This document shows, in pieces, positions 1-6,738 of a stretch of 7,356 nt of DNA. A program made the position numbers and the translations under genes. The notes beneath the pieces were generated by a model that was not told the origin of the DNA, did not search any database, and worked only from the letters and a program-made list of their open reading frames with translations. Source of the stretch: Promethearchaeota archaeon (lineage in GTDB: Archaea > Asgardarchaeota > Lokiarchaeia > Sigynarchaeales > SOKP01); contig JAGXNZ010000317.1 of NCBI GenBank assembly GCA_019894655.1, positions 1-7,356 of the forward strand, written 5' to 3'. How positions within the stretch are numbered: position 1 is the stretch's first letter; the number at the start of each line of letters is the position of its first letter.

Positions 1-1
1 C

Positions 2-244
2 AAAATTTTAAACAAAAAACCTACTTATAACGAATTTATTGTAAAATGTCCGAACATTAACGGTTTAATTCGAGAATGCAAAAAGTTGAACATACTTCCT
101 CCCCTTCAAGTTTCAACCTATTATCCTGAATTATCGGATGTTGTTCTCGTTTGTGTAACTGAACTAAATTCGAATATATCTATTGAAAAATTCATTAAAG
201 CGGCTAAACTAGCTATAAAAGTTGACGAGGAGGGCTCTAACTAA
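2..244 (+). CDS. gcvPA: Glycine dehydrogenase (decarboxylating) subunit 1, C-terminal 80 codons (partial)
   Basis: This is the 3' end of the first half of the split P-protein of the glycine cleavage system, a PLP enzyme that decarboxylates glycine and passes the aminomethyl group to lipoyl H-protein. The frame is open from base 2 to a TAA at 242-244. The readable part (starting KILNKKPTYN) has the family's tail: an EFIVKCP strand, a GLIRECKKLNILPPLQV segment (small domain, 'short-name leader plus hydrophobic core') and LVCVTELNSNISIEKFI, which matches the 'CVTE...I..FI' ending of GcvPA. The N-terminal part, about 370 residues in typical GcvPA, lies outside the window. The stop overlaps the next ATG by one base (TAATG), so translation is probably coupled to gcvPB. 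The identification rests on this tail plus the adjacent unambiguous gcvPB. Confidence 0.9.
   Translation, partial: KILNKKPTYNEFIVKCPNINGLIRECKKLNILPPLQVSTYYPELSDVVLVCVTELNSNISIEKFIKAAKLAIKVDEEGSN
227..234 (+). promoter_or_regulatory. Shine-Dalgarno site for gcvPB
   Basis: GAGGAGGG lies inside the last codons of gcvPA, nine bases before the gcvPB ATG. It contains the full GGAGG core complementary to the archaeal 16S 3' end. It fixes the gcvPB start at 244 and is the strongest ribosome binding site in the window. Confidence 0.8.
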
Positions 245-1680
245 TGGATGCTAACGAGGATCTGATATTTAATAAAGGGAATGAGCTTGTTCAACAAAAT
301 TTCATTCCAAAACTAGATATTAAATCTGAAAAAATCGAAGCGATATTACCCAAAAATCTTATTAGAGACGAACTTCGAATTCCTGATGTCTCTGAAGTGG
401 AAATTGTACGTCACTATGTAAATTTGAGTAAAATCAATTATGGCGTAGATTCTGGAATTTATCCATTAGGTTCATGCACTATGAAATATAATCCTAAAAT
501 CAATGAAATAGTAGCTAGAATGACCAGTTTTTCACGTTTACACCCACTTCAAGATGAGAATGAAGGCGCTTTAGAAGTTTTATATGAAATTTCAAAAATG
601 TTAGGTGAAATTACCGGAATGGATGGTTTTACATTACAGCCAGCGGCTGGAGCACATGGAGAATTGGTGGGGCTATTAATTATAAAAAAATTTTTTGAAA
701 CTCGAGGAGTGGTAAAAAATAAAATAATTATACCTGATTCGGCTCATGGAACTAATCCTGCGTCTGCAAAAATGGCTGGATTTTCGATAATTGAATTGAA
801 GTCAAATGAATATGGCGAAGTACCTCTAGAACATCTCGAATATGCGATGAAGCAAGGAGATGTAGCAGGAATTATGCTTACGAATCCTAATACTCTAGGT
901 GTTTTTGATAGACAAATAAAAGAAATAACGAGGATTGTTCATGAATACGGCGGTTTATGTTATTATGATGGAGCAAATTTGAATCCTATGTTAGGGATTT
1001 GTCGCCCAAAAGATATGGGATTTGACATTGTTCATTTGAACTTACATAAAACCTTTTCTACACCTCATGGGGGCGGTGGACCCGGTTCTGGTCCAGTTGG
1101 AGTTACTAACGAATTAATTCCTTTTCTTCCTGTACCTTGTATTGTATCAACAGATAACGGAATAATATGTAATTATGAGAATCATAAATCAATAGGGAGA
1201 ATCAAAGCTTTCTGGGGTAACTTTGGCATAGTTTTAAGGGCTTTTGTTTACATTCTTTCTTTAGGTGGTAATGGATTAAAACGAGTAGGACAGATAGCGG
1301 TATTAAATGCCAATTATCTTAAAACTTTACTCAAGAAAAAATACGATCTTCCCTACAATCGGATATGTCAACACGAATTTGTACTATCTGATAAGGACTT
1401 ACCAAATGATATTACTACTGAAGATATAGCAAAAAGAATACTAGATTATGGTTTTTATGCTCCAACAATTTATTTTCCACTAGTAGTAAATGGGGCACTT
1501 ATGGTTGAACCAACAGAAACAGAATCTATAAACTCTTTAGACAAGTTTGTTGATGTTATGTATCAAATTTACGACGAAGCGCTGAATGAGCCTGAAAAAC
1601 TAAAAAATGCACCGTCTAATACACCGGTAGGACGACTTGACGCAGTAACTGCTGCGAGAAAACCAGTTTTACACGATTAA
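244..1680 (+). CDS. gcvPB: Glycine dehydrogenase (decarboxylating) subunit 2 (P-protein beta half)
   Basis: This is the PLP-binding half of the two-subunit glycine decarboxylase. With GcvPA it decarboxylates glycine and loads the aminomethyl group on the lipoyl arm of H-protein, in the cytoplasm. At 478 residues it has the usual length for GcvPB. Visible landmarks are the glycine-rich YPLGSCTMKYNP motif near residues 73-84, LQPAAGAHGEL near 131-141, DSAHGTNPASAKMAGF near 163-178, MLTNPNTLGVF near 211-221 and YYDGANLNP near 240-248. The Schiff-base segment HLNLHKTFSTPHGGGGPG contains the predicted PLP lysine K269. The C-terminal half carries FYAPTIYFPLVV and MVEPTETES, which are typical of the family. 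The start is set by the GGAGG site and the TAATG overlap with gcvPA. The genes for T-, H- and L-proteins are not in the window. Nothing looks truncated or frameshifted. Confidence 0.97.
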   Translation: MDANEDLIFNKGNELVQQNFIPKLDIKSEKIEAILPKNLIRDELRIPDVSEVEIVRHYVNLSKINYGVDSGIYPLGSCTMKYNPKINEIVARMTSFSRLHPLQDENEGALEVLYEISKMLGEITGMDGFTLQPAAGAHGELVGLLIIKKFFETRGVVKNKIIIPDSAHGTNPASAKMAGFSIIELKSNEYGEVPLEHLEYAMKQGDVAGIMLTNPNTLGVFDRQIKEITRIVHEYGGLCYYDGANLNPMLGICRPKDMGFDIVHLNLHKTFSTPHGGGGPGSGPVGVTNELIPFLPVPCIVSTDNGIICNYENHKSIGRIKAFWGNFGIVLRAFVYILSLGGNGLKRVGQIAVLNANYLKTLLKKKYDLPYNRICQHEFVLSDKDLPNDITTEDIAKRILDYGFYAPTIYFPLVVNGALMVEPTETESINSLDKFVDVMYQIYDEALNEPEKLKNAPSNTPVGRLDAVTAARKPVLHD

Positions 1681-1721
1681 TTACAATTAAAATGCAATAT
1701 CGAAAGAATTTAAATAATAAT

Positions 1722-1755
1722 AAAAAAATATAGGCTGAGTGACGTCGCCTCTTTT
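1722..1755. terminator. Candidate bidirectional terminator between gcvPB and MTA phosphorylase
   Basis: In the 73-bp convergent gap AGGC (1732-1735) can pair with GCCT (1747-1750) around an 11-base loop. On the plus strand the stem is followed by CTTTT (1751-1755). On the minus strand it is followed by TATA and then seven T (1728-1722). The stem is only four base pairs but is GC-rich in a very AT-rich gap. Archaeal termination depends mainly on the T tract, so the T7 run for the minus-strand gene is the firmer part of this call. Confidence 0.4.
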
Positions 1756-2617
1756 AAATTATTGATCCTGAAAGAGAATGCTTACATGTACACTCTTTAT
1801 CAAAATCAATTTTCGGAATTGTTAGTTCTAACATTTTCATTAAGTTTGCTGAGTTTTTCTTCATAGTATCTAAAATTTCTTCTATACTCACAGCTAGTTT
1901 CGCTACAGGTCCTCCACAGGTTTCACAATATTCTTTAATCTCTACAACTCCACAATTCTGGCATTCACCTGCCCACACATCTAAGTCTGTTACCATGGCA
2001 ATGCAACTGTAAAAAATCTCCTTTTCAGCTGCGAGGACTACTTCAGGATAAGTTGTCATTCCAATGATATCCCCACCCCATTGTCTAAACATTTTAGATT
2101 CGGCTCTTGTTGAAAATCGAGGACCTTCAATGCAAACATATGTACCACCCTTTTGAATGTCTAATCCTTCAATTTTTTTTCCAGTTTCGTAAAAGAGATT
2201 ATTAAGATAACTACAATATGGATCTGCTTGGTCAATATGACACACTTGTCCGCCCTCATAAAAGGTATCTAATCTCTTTTTTGTTCTATCTATGTATTGA
2301 TCAACCATGATAAATTTGCGTTTACCATGCTCTTTTTTTAAAGATCCAACAGCTGAGGGCGAAATTATACCTTTAACTCCCAATTCTTTCAAAGCCCAAA
2401 TATTTGCTCTAGAATTTACATTGTGTGGCGGGATTATATGACCTGCTCCATGCCTTGATATAAATGCAACTTTTTTACCTTTAAACTCACCAACTCGAAT
2501 AAAATCAGAAGTGTGTCCGTATGGTGTGTAGATTTTTAAATCTTCAACATTTTCAAGTTCTACATCAGATCCTGTTCCTCCAATTATCCCAATTTCAGCT
2601 TTACCTTCAAATTTCAT
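1754..2617 (-). CDS. mtnP: S-methyl-5'-thioadenosine phosphorylase with a Cys4 insertion
   Basis: This enzyme phosphorolyses methylthioadenosine to adenine and methylthioribose-1-phosphate, salvaging the by-product of polyamine and other SAM-dependent chemistry. It is a PNP/MTAP family 2 fold of 287 residues. Visible motifs are the phosphate loop GIIGGTGS (10-17), SRHGAGHIIPPHNVNSRANIWAL (54-76), SPSAVGSL (86-93), EGPRFSTRAES (164-174), GMTTYPEVVLAAE (186-198) and VTDLDVW (209-215). D211 and D213 correspond to the pair that reads a 6-aminopurine, which favours adenine over inosine or guanine. A C-terminal CXC (C276, C278) matches the disulfide motif of archaeal MTAPs. Odd: between W215 and the normal helix starting SIEEIL there is a CX2C-X8-CX2C insertion (C219, C222, C231, C234) resembling a zinc knuckle. 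An AGGA site eight bases before the ATG supports the start. The substrate could still be another purine nucleoside. Confidence 0.93.
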   Translation of the reverse strand: MKFEGKAEIGIIGGTGSDVELENVEDLKIYTPYGHTSDFIRVGEFKGKKVAFISRHGAGHIIPPHNVNSRANIWALKELGVKGIISPSAVGSLKKEHGKRKFIMVDQYIDRTKKRLDTFYEGGQVCHIDQADPYCSYLNNLFYETGKKIEGLDIQKGGTYVCIEGPRFSTRAESKMFRQWGGDIIGMTTYPEVVLAAEKEIFYSCIAMVTDLDVWAGECQNCGVVEIKEYCETCGGPVAKLAVSIEEILDTMKKNSANLMKMLELTIPKIDFDKECTCKHSLSGSII

Positions 2618-2738
2618 AATTAAAATCCTTTTTTTTTAATTTGAATATAACTAAATAAAAAACTTGATATTTTTGGATTGTTTTAACTATGTAAAAAGTT
2701 TTTTCATATTTTTTAAAAATTATTAGGGTTTTTTTAAC
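2618..2738. promoter_or_regulatory. Divergent promoter region between MTA phosphorylase and beta-CASP nuclease
   Basis: This 121-bp non-coding gap must hold promoters for both flanking genes. For the plus-strand nuclease, TTTTAAAAAT around 2712-2721 sits about 20-27 bases before the GTG, the distance expected of an archaeal TATA box serving a leaderless or nearly leaderless message. For the minus-strand gene, the best A/T box is TTTTTTATTTAG read down from about 2662, which would give a short leader containing the AGGA site. A perfect 9-bp inverted repeat, AAAAAACTT (2657-2665) and AAGTTTTTT (2696-2704), is centred almost exactly in the gap. The box assignments are weak because everything here is A/T. 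Confidence 0.35.
2626..2629 (-). promoter_or_regulatory. Shine-Dalgarno site for MTA phosphorylase
   Basis: Read on the minus strand, a run of nine A leads into AGGA, eight bases before the ATG at 2617. The spacing is normal and it supports this start. Confidence 0.6.
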
Positions 2739-4043
2739 GTGGTAAAAATTTCTTTTTTAGGGAGCTGCAGAGAAGTTGGGCGCTCAGCAATTTTAATTGA
2801 ATCAAAAAGTGGAGCACAATGCATTTTAGATTATGGTATTAGATTTACTGGAGAAAATCGCTTACCATTTAAAGCTGATATTCATAATCTGAAAGCAATT
2901 GCTCTTTCTCACTGTCATGTTGACCATTCTGGAGGATTGCCATATTTATTTAAAGATAGCGATATACCGTTTTTCACCAATCCATTAACACTAAGAATTT
3001 CAGAAATTTTACTTGAAGATATGATTAAAGTTTCCAATTATCCCTACCCATTTGGATACAGAGAGATTAAAAAGACTCGAAAAAACGCTTTATTTCTAAA
3101 GAATGGAGTACGCCAGAAAATAGATCATGAGTTTTTTCTTACTTTTTTCAGCGCAGGGCACATCCCTGGGAGTGTTTCTATACTAGTTGAAGTCGATAAG
3201 AAGAAAATACTTTATACTGGTGACATCAACAACCAAGAAACAAACCTAATTTTTCCAGCTAACCCTCACGAATTACCCGAGATAGATGCTCTAATTACAG
3301 AATCCACTTATTCTGGAAGAGAACATCCCTTAAGAGAGAAACTAGAAAAAAGGTTTATTGAAGAAATTTTAAACACCATTGATAACGGTGGAAATGTTTT
3401 AATTCCTGCTTTTGGGGTCGCTCGATCACAAGAAATTTTGCTTGTTTTAGAAAAATACAATTATAAGAATGACATTTACATCGACGGGTTAGCTAGGAAA
3501 ATTTTAACCGAGTATTCTCAATTTCCCGAATCTTTCCGGAATTTTTCCCACTTTAAGTCAGCAGCGAAAAAGGCTCAATTTGTTTCTAAAGAAAAGAGAA
3601 AGAAAATAGGAGGAAAGTCGCGAGCTTTGATTATATCTCCGTCAGGTATGTTAAAAGGGGGAGCTGCTATAGAATATATCCCAACTTTTTTAGATGATCC
3701 AAATTCTGCTGTTTTTTTAGTTGGGTATCAAGTAGAGGGAACACCTGGGAGAAAATTGGTTGATGAAAAAATTTTTGAGTTTAAAGAGAAAAGTAGAAGA
3801 ACTAACCAATCCCGAGATATGTTAATCAAAGCAAAGTGTAAAATAGAATACTTTGACTTCTCAAGTCACGCTGATAAATTCCACCTAAACGATTATATTG
3901 ATAAAGTCAAATTTCGCAATAATTCAAAATTTATTTTTTGCATACACGGAGATGAGAAATCAACTACTTCATTTGCTCACAATTTATCAAAAGAGAATTA
4001 TAATTCTGTAGCGCCAGAGATAGGCGAAAGCTATATATTATAG
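2739..4043 (+). CDS. KH-less beta-CASP metallo-beta-lactamase-fold ribonuclease (aCPSF2-like)
   Basis: This is a predicted zinc-dependent RNA endo/exonuclease of the CPSF73/RNase J superfamily, acting in RNA processing or decay. Its 434 residues begin directly with the first MBL strand (VKISFLGSCREVGRS), so the N-terminal KH domains of aCPSF1 are absent. Metal ligands are HCHVDH (H58, H60, D62, H63), GH in SAGHIPGS (H141) and D162 in YTGDIN. The beta-CASP motifs are also visible: motif A is E188 in ITESTYSG, motif B is H377 in SSHAD and motif C is H403 in CIHGDEKS. Also present are IPAFGVARSQE (222-232) and SPSGMLKGG (300-308). All catalytic residues are intact, so an active nuclease is expected. 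The start is a GTG at 2739; only a weak AGGG lies upstream (2725-2728), so the message may be leaderless. aCPSF2 is the best fit; archaeal RNase J is the alternative. Confidence 0.9.
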   Translation: MVKISFLGSCREVGRSAILIESKSGAQCILDYGIRFTGENRLPFKADIHNLKAIALSHCHVDHSGGLPYLFKDSDIPFFTNPLTLRISEILLEDMIKVSNYPYPFGYREIKKTRKNALFLKNGVRQKIDHEFFLTFFSAGHIPGSVSILVEVDKKKILYTGDINNQETNLIFPANPHELPEIDALITESTYSGREHPLREKLEKRFIEEILNTIDNGGNVLIPAFGVARSQEILLVLEKYNYKNDIYIDGLARKILTEYSQFPESFRNFSHFKSAAKKAQFVSKEKRKKIGGKSRALIISPSGMLKGGAAIEYIPTFLDDPNSAVFLVGYQVEGTPGRKLVDEKIFEFKEKSRRTNQSRDMLIKAKCKIEYFDFSSHADKFHLNDYIDKVKFRNNSKFIFCIHGDEKSTTSFAHNLSKENYNSVAPEIGESYIL

Positions 4044-4067
4044 AAAGTAATATTTTAAATAAAATTT
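4044..4067. other. 24-bp convergent gap with A/T inverted repeat
   Basis: This tiny spacer separates the stop of the beta-CASP gene from that of the DHH gene. It is almost pure A/T and contains ATTTTA-AA-TAAAAT, a perfect 6-bp inverted repeat near 4052-4065. T tracts on either strand are short, so the two transcripts probably overlap at their 3' ends. A dedicated terminator is not convincing. Confidence 0.3.
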
Positions 4068-5585
4068 CTAATTCTCTCGCATTTGTTTTTCAATTACTCT
4101 GTCACAATTTTCTAAAAAAACATCTATTTTGTTTATTGGTACTTTCGTACCCGCTGCTGGGGGATGTCCACCACCCAGAGCTTCTAAATTTGAAAGTTCT
4201 AAAGCTTCTCTAATTGCTTCTGAAAGATTTACGCCCTTTTTTACAATGCTTATGTGAGCTCTCCCCGATATTTTGAACACTTCCTCGTCCTTTCTTTTTG
4301 CGCACCCAAAAATTGGTTTATTTATGTCTATGATACCACTTTTACTAAATATTAACATGGAAGCAATTGTACCCACAATGTTTTCAGGGATAACATTTTC
4401 GCCAAAAAAATATTGGATACTGTTTTTGTATTGGATTTTCTTCTCATCCTTTAACCATGATAACGCTTGAACTAGAGATTTCTTATAATTTAATAAATGA
4501 TCTTTTGCTTTGTTATAAGCAATTCTTCTGTCACCCATTGCGATAGCAATTCCTAAAGATGCGTTATCACTTCTTCCACAAGAATTCAATAGATACGCAA
4601 AAGTATTTAAATCATGTAATTCCGATCCCACAATTTCATTCTTTAATAAATATCTATTTACGATAAGCTTCTCTATAATTTCAGAAGGCTCTATATTTAA
4701 CTTAAGAGACATATACTCTATAAACGCAGAAGAAACTTTCTGTTTTTCTTCTTGATTAAGGTCGTTCAGTGTTCTTATGTCTCCTTGCGAATTTTCCATT
4801 AAAATTCCTAATGATTTTAAGAATTTTAGCATTTTGCTCGTATTATCACTTAACCCCGGAAGCTTAATTTCAGTTGAATATGAGATTGCTTCATTTAAGG
4901 GCTTAATCGGTGAAAAATTTAAATCGTTTATCACTTCAACTAAATCTGCTTTGGTTGCATCTTCTAAAATTAAAGCATTTAATCCTGTAAAAGAATTATT
5001 AGGGCCTTGACTTTGAATATCTCCCGTTGCTCCTACAAGTGCAATAGGAGATAAATTGATATTTTTCGTATTTAAAGTTTTTACAAACAAATAACAAAGC
5101 CCTGCCCCAGAAATTTCACCACTACCATCAAATTCGTAAAAATAAGGATTAATGTGCCAAGGTCTTGAAGTAGAGTAAATTTCTTTAATTTTACCATCGT
5201 TTTTATCCGAGACATTTTGAGGTAAATGGTGATCTAATATAATAAAAGGAACCTTGTTATCGAAATTATTTAGTTTTTCAATGAGTTCTAGATACTGACC
5301 GCTTCCAAAATCAGCAAAGAATAAGAATTTCTTACTGTCGTTCGAATTTTCTGCTATTTTTATTATCTCTTCTCTTTCCAACTGCTTTAAAACGGTTATT
5401 TGAAATGGAATCTTTCCTCTGTATAAAGCTTTTCCGAGAATCGCTCCAGCCGATAATCCATCGGCATCAAGATGGGTATAGATATGCACGGTCGATTCTA
5501 ATTTTTGTAGATTCTCCATAAACCAATTTTTAGTCTTTTTAAGATCGGAATTTAATAACTCAAGGTTTTTTGTTTTATTATTCAT
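4068..5585 (-). CDS. DHH/DHHA1 phosphoesterase, archaeal RecJ/GAN-like exonuclease
   Basis: This is a manganese-dependent DHH phosphoesterase. Archaeal members act as single-strand DNA or RNA exonucleases, and the GAN branch binds GINS in the replisome. The 505 residues read in order: a short helical N-terminus; motif I THLDADGLSAGAI (37-49; H38, D40, D42); motif II FADFGSG (90-96; D92); motif III ILDHH (116-120); motif IV GATGD (D189); a long helical middle (about 200-330); CGRSDNASLGIAIAMGD; and the C-terminal DHHA1 domain ending in the GGGHPPAAG signature (471-479), which grips the nucleic acid. All metal ligands are present, so it should be active, unlike the degenerate Cdc45-type paralogues. 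No Shine-Dalgarno site precedes the ATG, which is consistent with a leaderless start; about 35 residues before motif I is normal. An oligoribonuclease/NrnA-like role is an alternative. It converges on the beta-CASP gene and diverges from mch. Confidence 0.88.
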   Translation of the reverse strand: MNNKTKNLELLNSDLKKTKNWFMENLQKLESTVHIYTHLDADGLSAGAILGKALYRGKIPFQITVLKQLEREEIIKIAENSNDSKKFLFFADFGSGQYLELIEKLNNFDNKVPFIILDHHLPQNVSDKNDGKIKEIYSTSRPWHINPYFYEFDGSGEISGAGLCYLFVKTLNTKNINLSPIALVGATGDIQSQGPNNSFTGLNALILEDATKADLVEVINDLNFSPIKPLNEAISYSTEIKLPGLSDNTSKMLKFLKSLGILMENSQGDIRTLNDLNQEEKQKVSSAFIEYMSLKLNIEPSEIIEKLIVNRYLLKNEIVGSELHDLNTFAYLLNSCGRSDNASLGIAIAMGDRRIAYNKAKDHLLNYKKSLVQALSWLKDEKKIQYKNSIQYFFGENVIPENIVGTIASMLIFSKSGIIDINKPIFGCAKRKDEEVFKISGRAHISIVKKGVNLSEAIREALELSNLEALGGGHPPAAGTKVPINKIDVFLENCDRVIEKQMREN

Positions 5586-5678
5586 TTTTTATAAAATTTT
5601 AAAATAAACTTAATTTAATATAATAAAATAAGATTTTAATAATAAATACTCAATTAAAAAAAAAATTAAGTGAAAAAT
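5586..5678. promoter_or_regulatory. Divergent A/T spacer with promoters of the DHH gene and mch
   Basis: From 5586 to 5669 only four of 84 bases are G or C, by hand count. It must contain both divergent promoters. Candidate TATA-like strings such as TTTAATATAATAAAATA (about 5614-5630) are present, but no single box stands out against this background. A run of ten A occupies 5656-5665. Just before the preferred mch ATG, GTGA (5670-5673) is a weak Shine-Dalgarno match five bases upstream. Confidence 0.35.
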
Positions 5679-6677
5679 ATGACACATCACATTAAAATAA
5701 ACGAGTTAGCTTTAACCCTGGTAAATAAAATAATAAAGAATAAAGATAATTATAAAACAGATATAATTCAATATGATAATGGAGCAACCGTCCTAGATAT
5801 GACAAATTCATCTTGGAATGGAGGTAAACTTGTTGGAGAAATTTGTATGGGTGGATTAGGAACGGTCGATTTTACATCTTATAAATTAGACAAACATTTT
5901 ATTCCGAGTGTTAATGTTCATACGTCATATCCTGTAATATCTTGTATGGCATCACAACTAGCTGGATGGAATGTGAAATTAAAAAAAGAAGTTGAAAAAG
6001 ACGGAGAGATTAAAAAAAAAAAAGTTTTTGAATCGTTGGGTTCAGGACCAGCTCGAGCAAAAAGCAAAATTGAGAAGTTATTTGATGAAATTGATTATAA
6101 TGATGAATCTAACTGTGCCGTTATCGTCTTTGAAACTCCAAAACTACCAACTGAAGAAGTAATGGCTTTGGTAGCCGAAAAGTGTAGAGTTGGACCTGAT
6201 AAAACATATGCACTTTTTGCACCGACAGCGTGTCTGACAGGTTCTATACAAGTAGCTGCTAGAATAGTCGAAACGGGAATGCATAAATTGCACGAAATAA
6301 AATTTCCTATTGGTGTCATTAAGGATGGTTTTGGAACGACAACGATTGCCCCAATTGCCAAAGACGATCTTGGAGCCATGGGACGAACTAATGATTCCAT
6401 CATCGCTGCGGGTATGACATATTATACTATAGAAGTTAATAAAGACGAGCAAGACGAATTATTCGAATTATTGAAAAAGGCTCCTGCTAACACATCAAAT
6501 AGTTATGGAAGACCATTTTTAGAGACATTTAAAGCAGCTAATTACGATTTCTACGCAATTGATCCTGGTTTATTTGCTCCGGCAACTTATACTGTAACAA
6601 ATGTAAAAACCGGAAAGAGCACTACTGTTGGTGAAATTAACCATAAATTATTAAAGGAGTCCTATAATTTAAACTAG
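5679..6677 (+). CDS. mch: Methenyltetrahydromethanopterin cyclohydrolase
   Basis: Mch interconverts N5-formyl- and N5,N10-methenyl-H4MPT in the archaeal C1 (Wood-Ljungdahl methyl branch) pathway, in the cytoplasm. The protein is 332 residues from the preferred ATG, slightly longer than the usual 315-320. Typical segments are GGKLVGEICMGGLGTV, VNVHTSYPVISCMASQLAGW, SLGSGPARA, FAPTACLTGSIQVAARIVETGMHKL, IGVIKDGFGTTTIAPIAKDDLGAMGRTNDSI and PFLETFKAANYDFYAIDPGLFAPA. The arginine and glutamate of ARIVETGMHK (R195, E198) have the R-X2-E spacing of the R183/E186 pair reported as essential in the Archaeoglobus enzyme. The extra length comes mainly from a charged insert before SLGSGPARA that ends in four AAA lysine codons. 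An upstream GTG at 5670 would add three residues; the ATG is preferred because GTGA then serves as its ribosome site. It appears monocistronic. It implies that the organism uses H4MPT or a close relative. Confidence 0.96.
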   Translation: MTHHIKINELALTLVNKIIKNKDNYKTDIIQYDNGATVLDMTNSSWNGGKLVGEICMGGLGTVDFTSYKLDKHFIPSVNVHTSYPVISCMASQLAGWNVKLKKEVEKDGEIKKKKVFESLGSGPARAKSKIEKLFDEIDYNDESNCAVIVFETPKLPTEEVMALVAEKCRVGPDKTYALFAPTACLTGSIQVAARIVETGMHKLHEIKFPIGVIKDGFGTTTIAPIAKDDLGAMGRTNDSIIAAGMTYYTIEVNKDEQDELFELLKKAPANTSNSYGRPFLETFKAANYDFYAIDPGLFAPATYTVTNVKTGKSTTVGEINHKLLKESYNLN

Positions 6678-6738
6678 AAATTTTTTTTTAAATTATTCAT
6701 CTAATTTCTTTTAATACTATTTGTAATCAAACTAAAAT
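6678..6738 (+). terminator. T-tract terminator after mch, in a convergent gap
   Basis: Three bases after the mch stop there is a run of nine T (6681-6689), followed by further T-rich stretches (CTAATTTCTTTTAATAC). This is the form expected of archaeal T-tract-dependent termination. I see no stem. For the minus-strand gene ending at 6739 no comparable T tract is evident in this 61-bp gap. Confidence 0.45.

Noticed and set aside
2739..2741. A start codon further upstream for the beta-CASP nuclease, to include KH domains
   Set aside because: Only about 120 bases separate it from the divergent gene, and TAA stops occur close upstream in the same region, so there is no room for KH domains; the GTG begins directly at the first MBL strand.
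4052..4065. ATTTTA-AA-TAAAAT palindrome as a hairpin terminator
   Set aside because: It is pure A/T with a two-base loop; such repeats are expected by chance at this composition, and no T tract follows convincingly.
4273..5010. Open frames on the plus strand at 4273-4470 and 4777-5010
   Set aside because: They lie wholly within, and antisense to, the well-supported DHH gene, have no ribosome site or recognisable motif, and read as hydrophobic antisense translations.
6095..6452. Two overlapping minus-strand frames of about 102 codons (6095-6403, 6144-6452)
   Set aside because: They are antisense to conserved parts of mch, overlap each other in different frames and show no family features.
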